Source: JBQTHP01 sp052389755
Lineage (GTDB): Bacteria > Pseudomonadota > Gammaproteobacteria > Steroidobacterales > Steroidobacteraceae
NCBI GenBank assembly: GCA_052389755.1
Contig: JBQTHP010000142.1
Coordinates: 1 to 6,131 of the forward strand
Length of the DNA stretch: 6,131 bases
Direction of reading: 5' to 3'
This document shows positions 1 through 6,059 of this stretch, piece after piece. A program made the translations under genes and the position numbers. The notes below the pieces were generated by a model. That model saw only the letters and a list, made by a program, of their open reading frames with translations. It was not told the DNA's origin and did not search any database. Position 1 is the stretch's first letter. Each line of letters opens with the position of its first letter.

Positions 1-2438
1 CGGCGCGGCGCATGTGGGACGTCATCATGTCGTCCACCTACGACTTCGCCGAGCCGGGGTTCATCCTCATCGACCGCGTCAATGAGATGAACAACAACTG
101 GTGGTGCGAGAACATCCGCGCCACGAATCCGTGCGTCACCGCGGACACGCGCCTTGCGACTCAGTTCGGGATGGTACGGATCGGCGATCTCTACAGGGCC
201 GGCGTACCGCTCGACGTAACCGTAGACCATCGCGCCCTCGGTGAACAAGGGAAGGGCGTTGCGATTCGCCCTGCAGTTCCTGCTTTCATGACGTCGGAGT
301 CCGCCGACGTCTATCGCGTGGTCACGGAGGATGGCTATGAGATCAAAGCCACCGAGTGGCACGATTTCTATACCGCCCGCGGCAAGATCAAACTCAAGGA
401 TCTCAAGCCGGGCGATGAGCTTCTGATCCAGTCGGGTAAGGGGCAGTTCGGCAGCGAGGGCAGTGCCGAGCTCGGACTGCTCCTCGGTCTGCTGACGGGT
501 GACGGGCACTTCACGAATCGCGGCAAGGGCCAGCAGGCTGCGGTGATCAATTTGTGGGGATCCGATCGCGGATATGCCGAACGAGTCGTGGCCTACATCA
601 ATGCGCTCATCACGGGCGTTTCGGAAACCACGCGCGAATATCACGTGAGCGCGGTTGCGATTCCTCAACGCAAGCTGGTGATGATCCGCTCGGTGCTTCT
701 TGCGCGGGTCCTCGAGCATTACGGGTTCACGGCTCGAACCAAGATGCAGGTTCCGGAGGTCGTGTGGCGCGGTAGCGAAGAGTGCGTAAGAGCCTATCTT
801 CGCGGACTCTTCCAAGCCGATGGCACCGTGAATGTTTCCGGGAATGAAGGTACGACATGTTCTGCGAGGTTGGCATCCAGTCACCCTTCGCTCCTGAAAG
901 ACGTGCAGGTCCTCCTTGCCAATTTCGGCGTGTTCTCACGGATCTGGAAGCGCCGTAATGCTGGCACTCGACTGCTGCCTGACGGCAAAGGCGGACGGCG
1001 CGAGTACGCATGCAAAGCTGATTACGAACTCGTGATCGACGGGGAATCCCGTGATCTCTTCATGTCGGAGGTCGGTTTCCTCGGTGAAGCGAAGACGGCG
1101 CGATATCAAGCGTGGGTCTGCGGCAAGGCATTGAGAAAGTCGCAGCGTTTCACCAGCCGCATGGAAGCGATCACGCATGCGGGTAAGGAAGCCGTATTCG
1201 ATACGACGCAGAGCGATCACAATGCAGTCATCTTCAACGGTCTCGTGACCGGGCAGTGTGGCGAGCAGCCCTTACCACCCGCGGGCTCGTGCCTCTTAGG
1301 GTCAGTAAACCTCACGCGCTTCGTGCGCAATCCGTTCACGGAGTTCGCGGAGTTCGACTGGGCCGAGTACCGCGAGGTCGTGAAAGTCTTCACGCGCGCG
1401 CTCGACAACGTGGTGGAGATCAACGGCCTGCCACTCCAGCAGCAGCGCGACGAGATCTTTCGCAAGCGTCGCCACGGCATGGGCTTTCTCGGCCTCGGCT
1501 CGACGATCACGCTGCTCGGCATGAAGTACGGCTCGCCGGATTCCGTGAAATTCACCGAAGACGTCTCGCGCGAGATGGCGGTCGCCGGGTGGGAAGCGGG
1601 CCTCGAGCTCGCACGCGAGAAGGGCCCGGCGCCGATCATGAACGAAGATTTCACGGTCACGAAAGAGATGCTGCGCAAGAGGCCCGAGATGGCGCGCGAT
1701 GGCTGGAAGCCCGGCGCGAAGATCGCGGGGCGTCTCCTGCACGCGCGCTACAGCCGCTACATGCAGCGCGTGGCGGAGGCAGCGCCGCGGCTCGTGCACG
1801 AGCTTGCAGAAGTCGGCGCGCGCTTCACGCATCACACGTCGATCGCGCCCACAGGCACGATCTCGCTGTCGCTCGCGAACAATGCCTCGAACGGCATCGA
1901 GCCGTCTTTCGCGCATCACTATTTCCGCAACGTGATCCGCGAGGGTCGAAAGACGAAGGAGAAGATCGACGTCTACTCGTTCGAGCTGCTCGCTTATCGC
2001 GAGCTCGTGAATGCGAACGCGATGCCGGGGTCGGCCGATCCGGCGGAAAAGCTGCCCGAATACTTCACCGCCGCCGACGACGTCACCCCGAAGGAGCACG
2101 TGGATATCCAGGCTGCGTCGCAAAAGTGGATCGATTCTTCGATTTCGAAGACCGCAAACGTGCCGACGGATTTTCCGTACGAGAAGTTCAAGGACATCTA
2201 CCTGTACGCGCACGAGCAGGGGCTGAAGGGCTGTACCACGTTCCGCTTCAACCCCGAGGCGTTCCAGGGCGTGCTCGTGAAGGAACAGGACCTCAAGAAC
2301 ACGATCTACAGATTCACGCTCGAAGACGGCACCGTCGTCGAGGCGCGCGGCGATGAGGAGATCGACTACGACGGCGAGATCCACACCGCTGCGAATCTAT
2401 TTGATGCCATGCGCGACGGGTATTACGGGCGTCTCTGA
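1..2438 (+). CDS. nrdJa: Class II (B12-dependent) ribonucleotide reductase large part NrdJa, 5'-truncated by the window and interrupted by an intein
   Basis: This enzyme reduces ribonucleotides to deoxyribonucleotides in the cytoplasm, using a thiyl radical generated by adenosylcobalamin. The frame is open from the window edge, and the ATG at 12 is internal: the codons before it (Ala-Arg-Arg) and the next 40 residues match the family core, so roughly 300 N-terminal residues should lie upstream (inference from family length). Counting from the Met at 12, the active-site loop is split: Asn39-Pro40, then the intein (41-415), then Cys416-Gly-Glu418. Cys416 is the expected thiyl-radical residue. 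Cys427, 11 residues later, fits one of the redox-pair cysteines; its partner would be in the missing part. Also visible are the phosphate-loop motif PTGTIS (613-618), SISKTANVP (710-718) and GLKGCTTFR (737-745). The protein ends in GYYGRL without the cysteine-rich tail of one-piece NrdJ, which is supplied by the next gene. Family assignment is firm. The class II rather than class I call rests on the NPCGE loop and on the NrdJb neighbour. Confidence 0.93.
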   Translation, partial: ARRMWDVIMSSTYDFAEPGFILIDRVNEMNNNWWCENIRATNPCVTADTRLATQFGMVRIGDLYRAGVPLDVTVDHRALGEQGKGVAIRPAVPAFMTSESADVYRVVTEDGYEIKATEWHDFYTARGKIKLKDLKPGDELLIQSGKGQFGSEGSAELGLLLGLLTGDGHFTNRGKGQQAAVINLWGSDRGYAERVVAYINALITGVSETTREYHVSAVAIPQRKLVMIRSVLLARVLEHYGFTARTKMQVPEVVWRGSEECVRAYLRGLFQADGTVNVSGNEGTTCSARLASSHPSLLKDVQVLLANFGVFSRIWKRRNAGTRLLPDGKGGRREYACKADYELVIDGESRDLFMSEVGFLGEAKTARYQAWVCGKALRKSQRFTSRMEAITHAGKEAVFDTTQSDHNAVIFNGLVTGQCGEQPLPPAGSCLLGSVNLTRFVRNPFTEFAEFDWAEYREVVKVFTRALDNVVEINGLPLQQQRDEIFRKRRHGMGFLGLGSTITLLGMKYGSPDSVKFTEDVSREMAVAGWEAGLELAREKGPAPIMNEDFTVTKEMLRKRPEMARDGWKPGAKIAGRLLHARYSRYMQRVAEAAPRLVHELAEVGARFTHHTSIAPTGTISLSLANNASNGIEPSFAHHYFRNVIREGRKTKEKIDVYSFELLAYRELVNANAMPGSADPAEKLPEYFTAADDVTPKEHVDIQAASQKWIDSSISKTANVPTDFPYEKFKDIYLYAHEQGLKGCTTFRFNPEAFQGVLVKEQDLKNTIYRFTLEDGTVVEARGDEEIDYDGEIHTAANLFDAMRDGYYGRL
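132..1256 (+). mobile_element. Intein with LAGLIDADG (DOD) homing endonuclease inserted in NrdJa
   Basis: This is a 375-residue self-splicing protein element encoded in frame within nrdJa. Removing it rejoins ...RATNP to CGEQPLPP, the uninterrupted family sequence, so both borders are clear. Intein residue 1 is Cys (codon 132-134), in block A CVTADTRLATQFG. Block B is ATEWHDFYT, with Thr74 and His77, followed by LKDLKPGDEL. The endonuclease motifs are LLLGLLTGDG (acidic Asp124) and YLRGLFQADG (Asp230), with a block-H-like SLLKDVQVLLANFGVFSRI between them and the C-terminal part. Block F is VFDTTQSDHNAVIFNG, with His363. Block G is LVTGQ: the last residue is Gln, not Asn, and the one before it is Gly, not His. 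The +1 residue is Cys (1257-1259). GC counted by hand in three 60-base lines of the intein is about 56%, against about 67% in three lines of the host gene, which suggests acquisition. No stop or frameshift is present, so the element looks intact. Confidence 0.93.
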
Positions 2439-2456
2439 GCTACGGGAAGCGCAATC

Positions 2457-3176
2457 ATGTCCATCAAGATCGCCAAGAAAATCGTCAAGTACGACGTCGC
2501 GAAGCCGGCGGACGCGAAGGCAGCCGCGCCCGTCGCCGAAGTGCAGCTGGCGCGAGACAAGAACGGCCGCACGAGCGCCAAGGTCTTCCGGCTGACGGAA
2601 GAGATCCAGCGGCCGGAGGTGCTGATCGGCTCGACGTACAAGATCAAGACGCCGGTGTCCGATCACGCGATGTATGTGACCATCAACGACATCGTGCTGA
2701 ACGAGGGCACCGATTCCGAGCTGCGCCGGCCGTTCGAGGTCTTCATCAACTCGAAGAACCTCGATCACTTCCAGTGGATCGTCGCGCTCACTCGCGTCAT
2801 CTCGGCGGTGTTCCGGAAGGGCGGCGACGTCACCTTCCTGGTCGATGAGCTGAAGGCGGTGTTCGATCCGCGCGGCGGCTACTGGCAGCCGGGCGGCAAA
2901 TTCATGCCGTCGATCATCGCGGAGCTCGGCTACGTCATCGAGAAGCACCTGCAGACGATCGGCCTGCTGCGCAAGACGGAGCTCGATGAGCACCAGCAGC
3001 GGCTCGTCGACGAGAAGCGGGCGGAGTTCCAGGCGCGCGCGAGGCAGGCCGATGCGTTCGCGAAATCGCACTTCCCCGAAGGGGCGCAGCTCTGCGGGAA
3101 GTGCAGCACCGCGGCCGTCGTGATGCTGGACGGGTGCATGACGTGCCTCAATTGCGGCGACTCGAAATGCGGCTGA
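2457..3176 (+). CDS. nrdJb: NrdJb, small component of the split class II ribonucleotide reductase (TSCPD domain, cysteine-rich tail)
   Basis: This 239-residue protein resembles NrdJb of Pseudomonas, which together with NrdJa forms the active class II reductase. The likely job is to carry the C-terminal cysteines that re-reduce the active-site disulfide of NrdJa (known for the tails of one-piece reductases; inferred here). The start MSIKIAKKIVKYD is typical. The TSCPD-like domain covers about residues 55-140, including TPVSDHAMYVTIND, RPFEVFINSKN and the helix around FQWIVALTRVISAVFRKGG. A charged helical stretch lies at about 172-203. The tail has Cys213-x2-Cys216, then Cys227, Cys230, Cys233 and Cys238, spacing that could bind a metal or act as a redox relay. 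The ATG lies 18 bases after the nrdJa stop, behind a weak ribosome site GGGAAG (2444-2449), so the two genes are probably one operon. The 3' end is followed by a strong terminator. The name is well supported by sequence and neighbour; the exact role of each cysteine is not. Confidence 0.9.
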   Translation: MSIKIAKKIVKYDVAKPADAKAAAPVAEVQLARDKNGRTSAKVFRLTEEIQRPEVLIGSTYKIKTPVSDHAMYVTINDIVLNEGTDSELRRPFEVFINSKNLDHFQWIVALTRVISAVFRKGGDVTFLVDELKAVFDPRGGYWQPGGKFMPSIIAELGYVIEKHLQTIGLLRKTELDEHQQRLVDEKRAEFQARARQADAFAKSHFPEGAQLCGKCSTAAVVMLDGCMTCLNCGDSKCG

Positions 3177-3202
3177 GCTGTTGGCTGTCGGCTTCCTAAC
3201 CA

Positions 3203-3257
3203 GCGCGCCTGTACCGGGTTCCCCGCCCGGATCCCTGCCCTGACGGGATAGGCGCGC
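3203..3257 (+). other. Possible three-way-junction RNA fold in the nrdJb 3' UTR
   Basis: GCGCGCCT at 3203-3210 and AGGCGCGC at 3250-3257 are perfect reverse complements. The stem extends to 10 pairs by adding G3211-T3249 (wobble in RNA) and T3212-A3248. Inside it are two further arms: CCGGG 3214-3218 with CCCGG 3226-3230 (7-base loop), and CCC 3238-3240 with GGG 3245-3247 (4-base loop). Together these make a compact three-armed fold that ends only five bases before the terminator stem. It could protect the mRNA 3' end, be part of a 3'-UTR-derived small RNA, or be an ordinary GC-rich palindrome. The pairing is seen directly; any function is inference. Confidence 0.35.
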
Positions 3258-3262
3258 GTTTG

Positions 3263-3294
3263 CGAGGCAGTCGCCCCGTGGCTGCCTCGTTTTT
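3263..3294 (+). terminator. Rho-independent terminator of the nrdJab operon
   Basis: CGAGGCAG at 3263-3270 pairs perfectly with CTGCCTCG at 3282-3289 across an 11-base loop, and TTTTT (3290-3294) follows at once. It lies 86 bases after the nrdJb stop and is the natural end of the nrdJa-nrdJb transcript. Confidence 0.85.
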
Positions 3295-3304
3295 CATTGG
3301 ACAG

Positions 3305-3332
3305 AAAAAACTAGCCCCGCTTTCGCGGGGCT
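3305..3332 (-). terminator. Rho-independent terminator facing the minus strand
   Basis: AGCCCCGC at 3313-3320 pairs perfectly with GCGGGGCT at 3325-3332 around a 4-base loop. On the plus strand the stem is preceded by six A (3305-3310) and has no T-run after it. Read on the minus strand it is a GC-rich 8-bp stem, then AG and six T, a textbook terminator. It therefore ends a transcript coming leftward from the region right of 3332. The only other use would be as a back-up block protecting nrdJb from antisense transcription starting inside or beyond mltD. Confidence 0.75.
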
Positions 3333-3527
3333 GATGGTCGCTTGCTTGTTTGTGGAGGAGTGTCTTCTTCTTGTTATTCAGCTGCGAACGCGCGCAAGAG
3401 GAGTGAGGCGCTGACGTTCGCATTTTCTTGCTGTTGTTTCGATCGCTAGCTCGCTTCCTTCCGGGGAGGTCGCTGTTCCCCGCACTGGAGAATGAGCAAC
3501 GCGCATGCCAGCGCCGCGCGATCGGTG
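3305..3527 (-). ncRNA. Candidate minus-strand small RNA ending at the 3305-3332 terminator
   Basis: No convincing gene is found on the minus strand to explain the leftward terminator, so a small RNA of up to about 220 bases is proposed. Reading leftward there is a 6-bp hairpin (3477-3482 with 3462-3467), then a hairpin of GCGAACG/CGTTCGC (3415-3421 with 3384-3390) capped by GCGC/GCGC (3408-3411 with 3392-3395). Its 12-base loop contains CACTCCTC. The unpaired AATAACAAGAAGAAGACA follows, then a second CACTCCTC (3362-3355), then the terminator. The CUCCUC core is complementary to Shine-Dalgarno sequences, and the A-rich linker resembles the ARN repeats bound by Hfq. All folds and the 5' end are by eye. 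Against this, the larger hairpin is also followed by ATTTTCTT on the plus strand, so a plus-strand RNA is an alternative. Confidence 0.22.
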
Positions 3528-3777
3528 TGCGGAATGATGTGTGTTAAATGGGACGTGGTTCAACTGTGACGCAGTGCGCGTTATGCGAGCCTTCGACCGC
3601 GTTCTCGGTCTGCCGGTGTACTTGCTGCTACGGTCGCCGCCGCTGAAGTTGTCAAGGCCGTCGACGGATTCGGGCGCGCCGCGCCGTGTGTCGCAACCCA
3701 GCGACGTGCGTAAGCGTTTGAAGCTGCAGCAGAATTGGTAGTCTGTAGCGTTGTAAACGAACTCGACAGGGTCTGGC
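3333..3777. other. Intergenic region upstream of mltD
   Basis: This 445-base stretch must hold the mltD promoter unless mltD is read from further upstream, but no pair of promoter boxes upstream of 3778 is good enough to report. The left third carries the hairpins and the repeated GAGGAGTG (3355-3362 and 3398-3405) described under the candidate small RNA. From about 3483 to 3777 nothing stands out apart from the weak minus-strand promoter candidate. The open frame ending at 3741 has no ribosome site and an unremarkable product, so it is not called. No tRNA, CRISPR or insertion-sequence end was seen. Confidence 0.6.
3534..3563 (-). promoter_or_regulatory. Possible sigma-70 promoter for the candidate minus-strand RNA
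   Basis: Read on the minus strand, TTGAAC (3563-3558) is separated by 18 bases from CATCAT (3539-3534). Each box matches the sigma-70 consensus at four of six positions, and the start would fall near 3527. Such a match arises easily by chance, so the support is weak. Confidence 0.13.
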
Positions 3778-3783
3778 GGAGGG
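3778..3783 (+). promoter_or_regulatory. Ribosome binding site that fixes the mltD start
   Basis: GGAGGG at 3778-3783 lies eight bases before the GTG at 3792. The in-frame TTG at 3735 has nothing similar in front of it, and using it would place 19 non-signal-like residues before the signal peptide. The site therefore favours GTG 3792. Confidence 0.75.
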
Positions 3784-3791
3784 TCGTCACG

Positions 3792-6059
3792 GTGAAATCG
3801 GGTGTGAAGCGGGTGCTCGCGGTGATCGCATTCGGCGCCATGGCGGCGCCCGGCGTTGCGAACGACGCGATTCCGCGGCCGCCCGAGCTCGAACGCGATG
3901 TGCAGTTCTGGATCCGTGTGTACACGCAGATCAACACGAACCAGGGATTCCTGCACGACGAGCGCAATCTCAGCGTGGTCTACACGACGCTCGATTTCGC
4001 GCCCAACTCGCAGCCCCGGGAGCGGCAGGCCGCGGTCGATGCCGCGCGGGACAAGATCACCGCCGCCCTGCGGCGCATCGCGACCGGCGCTGTCCCCGCG
4101 TCGGGCGAGGACGAGCGTCTCCGCGCCCTGTGGGGTGAGGAGGGCACGCCGCTTCGGCTGCTGCAGGCCACCAGCAACATCCGCTTCCAGCTCGGGCAGG
4201 CCGACCGGTTCCGTGAAGGACTCGTCCGCTCCGGGGCCTGGGAGTCGCACATCGCCGAGACGCTCGGGCGCATGGGCCTGCCGCCCGAGATAGCGGCGCT
4301 CCCGCACGTCGAGTCCTCCTTCAACCCGGCGGCCTACTCGAAGGTCGGCGCGGCCGGCTTGTGGCAGTTCATGCGCTCGACCGGACGGCGGTACATGCGC
4401 ATCGATTCGGCGGTCGATGACCGCATGGACCCGTTTCGCTCGACCGAGGCGGCCGCGCAACTGCTCGCGTACAACTATCGCGTGCTCGGCAGCTGGCCGC
4501 TGGCGCTCACTGCGTACAACCACGGCGCCGCGGGCATGCGGCGGGCGAAGACGGCGCTCGGCACCGACGACATCGTGCGCATCGTCCGCCATCACAAGAG
4601 CCGGAGCTTCGGGTTCGCTTCGCGGAACTTCTACGTATCGTTTCTCGCCGCGCTCGAGATCGATCGAAACCCCGAGAAGTACTTCGGTTCGATCGAACGC
4701 CTGAGCGCAGCGCGCTTTCACGAGATCGCGATGCCGGCGTATGTGCCGGTCGCCGCGCTCGAGCGCGTCCTCGAGCTCGATCGCTCCGAGCTGCGCGCCC
4801 TGAACCCGGCGCTGCTGGCGGCCGTGTGGAACGGGCAGCGCCACGTGCCGCGCAGGTACAAGCTGCGCTTGCCGCTGAACGGCGAGCGCTGGACCACCGA
4901 GCTGCTCGCGCAGCGCCTGCAGCCGACGGAACAGTTTGCGGGCCAGCCGGTTTCGGAGCGCCACCGCGTGCGCCGTGGCGAGACGCTCGGCGGCATCGCC
5001 GCCTCATACGGCATCAGTACGCGCGCGCTTGCCGCCGCGAACGGGCTGAAGACCACCTCGCGCGTGCGCGTGGGACGCTATCTCGAGCTGCCGCACCGAA
5101 AGCCGATTCCCGCCGCCACGGTGGCGGCGATCGCCGGTCGGACGCCCAACGCCGGCGGCAGCGCAGCGCCCGCAGGCGATAGCCGTGCGGTGCCCGGCGG
5201 GGCGTCCGTGTACGTCGTGCGACGCGGCGACTCGATCTCTGCGATCGCATCGAAGGTCGGGCTGTCTGAGGGAGAGCTGCTGCGCATCAACAGCATCCGC
5301 AATCCGAATTTCATCTTCGAGGGTCAGCAGCTGCGGCTCGTCGACGAGACGGCGACGCCCGCGATCGTCTCTACAGGTGCGCCGGCTCGCAACGGTCCCG
5401 CGCGACTGGCCGCGGCTGCCGTGGCCGAGAGCCGCCCGCCGGCGAACGGTACCGTGACGGTCGAACAGGTAGCCTCGGCGGAAGAGGAAAGTGCGCGCGA
5501 CGTGGCGGCCGTCGCGGCCGAAGCACCGCGCGTCGCGCAAGCCGAACCGGTTTCCGCGGCCGAGGCCGAAGCGATCGGCCCCTCACTCGGCCCGGCGGCG
5601 GAAGCATCCGTGACGACCGACGCGGTCGACTATTCCGTCGCGAACGACGGCAGCATCACCGTCGCGGCGGCGGAAACGCTCGGGCACTACGCCGACTGGG
5701 CCGGCGTGTCGGCCGCCCGGCTGCGCCAGATCAACTCGATGAAGTACGGGCGACCGGTTCTCATCGGCCGCCGCGTGAAGCTCGACTTCAAGCGCGTCTC
5801 GCGCGAGACGTTCGAAGAGCGGCGACGCGACTTCCACCGCTCCCTGCAGGCGAACTACTTCGCCGCCCATCGGATCGTCGGGACCGAGGTCTACGTCGCG
5901 CGGCGGGGCGATTCGCTCTGGACGGTGACGCAGCGCTACACGCGCCTGCCGGTGTGGCTGCTGCAGCAGTACAACCCGGACGTGGATCTCAGCGAGATGC
6001 GCGCGGGGACGCAGATCGTGGTGCCGCGGGTCGAGGAAGTCACGACGGCCGGCGGCTGA
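3792..6059 (+). CDS. mltD: MltD-type membrane-bound/periplasmic lytic transglycosylase with multiple LysM repeats
   Basis: This 755-residue protein is a predicted lytic murein transglycosylase cutting the MurNAc-GlcNAc bond of peptidoglycan in the periplasm. Counting from GTG 3792, residues 1-23 form a signal peptide (KR, then VLAVIAFGAMAAPGVA), with likely cleavage after Ala23. A helical N-terminal part leads to the SLT domain, about 145-260. It has the catalytic Glu174 in PHVESSFNP, then GLWQFM (189-194) and AYNHG (241-245). LysM repeats, which bind glycan, lie at about 390-434 (VRRGETLGGIAASYGIS), 472-516 (VVRRGDSISAIASKVGLS) and 699-745 (VARRGDSLWTVTQRYTRL), with a degenerate one at about 613-665. 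An Ala/Glu-rich linker spans about 520-612. E. coli MltD is 452 residues with two LysM repeats, so this one is much longer. The protein from GTG 3792 contains no cysteine, so it cannot be a lipoprotein as E. coli MltD is. The family is sure; the exact orthology is less so. The gene stands alone after a terminator. Confidence 0.85.
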   Translation: MKSGVKRVLAVIAFGAMAAPGVANDAIPRPPELERDVQFWIRVYTQINTNQGFLHDERNLSVVYTTLDFAPNSQPRERQAAVDAARDKITAALRRIATGAVPASGEDERLRALWGEEGTPLRLLQATSNIRFQLGQADRFREGLVRSGAWESHIAETLGRMGLPPEIAALPHVESSFNPAAYSKVGAAGLWQFMRSTGRRYMRIDSAVDDRMDPFRSTEAAAQLLAYNYRVLGSWPLALTAYNHGAAGMRRAKTALGTDDIVRIVRHHKSRSFGFASRNFYVSFLAALEIDRNPEKYFGSIERLSAARFHEIAMPAYVPVAALERVLELDRSELRALNPALLAAVWNGQRHVPRRYKLRLPLNGERWTTELLAQRLQPTEQFAGQPVSERHRVRRGETLGGIAASYGISTRALAAANGLKTTSRVRVGRYLELPHRKPIPAATVAAIAGRTPNAGGSAAPAGDSRAVPGGASVYVVRRGDSISAIASKVGLSEGELLRINSIRNPNFIFEGQQLRLVDETATPAIVSTGAPARNGPARLAAAAVAESRPPANGTVTVEQVASAEEESARDVAAVAAEAPRVAQAEPVSAAEAEAIGPSLGPAAEASVTTDAVDYSVANDGSITVAAAETLGHYADWAGVSAARLRQINSMKYGRPVLIGRRVKLDFKRVSRETFEERRRDFHRSLQANYFAAHRIVGTEVYVARRGDSLWTVTQRYTRLPVWLLQQYNPDVDLSEMRAGTQIVVPRVEEVTTAGG

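Noticed and set aside
12..14. ATG at 12 as the true start of nrdJa
   Set aside because: The frame is open to the window edge with family-like residues before it, and starting here would lack the whole N-terminal part of the reductase barrel.
1302..2384. Minus-strand and shifted plus-strand open frames of about 360 residues within nrdJa
   Set aside because: They lie entirely over sequence that encodes conserved reductase motifs in the main frame, and their translations are low-complexity Arg/Ala-rich shadows.
3214..3230. tRNA T-arm-like hairpin (5-bp stem, 7-base loop beginning TTC)
   Set aside because: The loop lacks the expected purine-adenine after TTC, and no anticodon arm, D-arm or acceptor stem can be formed around it.
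3196..3423. Short minus-strand open frame (75 residues)
   Set aside because: It runs straight through the minus-strand terminator stem and the complement of the plus-strand terminator, so it is unlikely to be translated as such.
3735..3737. TTG at 3735 as the mltD start
   Set aside because: It has no ribosome site and would put 19 residues before the signal peptide; GTG 3792 has GGAGGG at good spacing.
3541..3741. Short plus-strand open frame (66 residues) before mltD
   Set aside because: There is no ribosome site before its GTG, the composition is unremarkable, and no motif is seen.
3718..3745. TTGAAG with a downstream TAGTCT as an mltD promoter
   Set aside because: The spacing is only 15 bases and the second box matches the consensus at three of six positions, which is not enough to call.
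3378..4964. Long open frame on the minus strand (528 residues) across the intergenic region and mltD
   Set aside because: Most of it is antisense to mltD. Its product is Arg/Ala/Leu-rich with no domain, as expected for the complement of a GC-rich gene, and no ribosome site or signal supports it.
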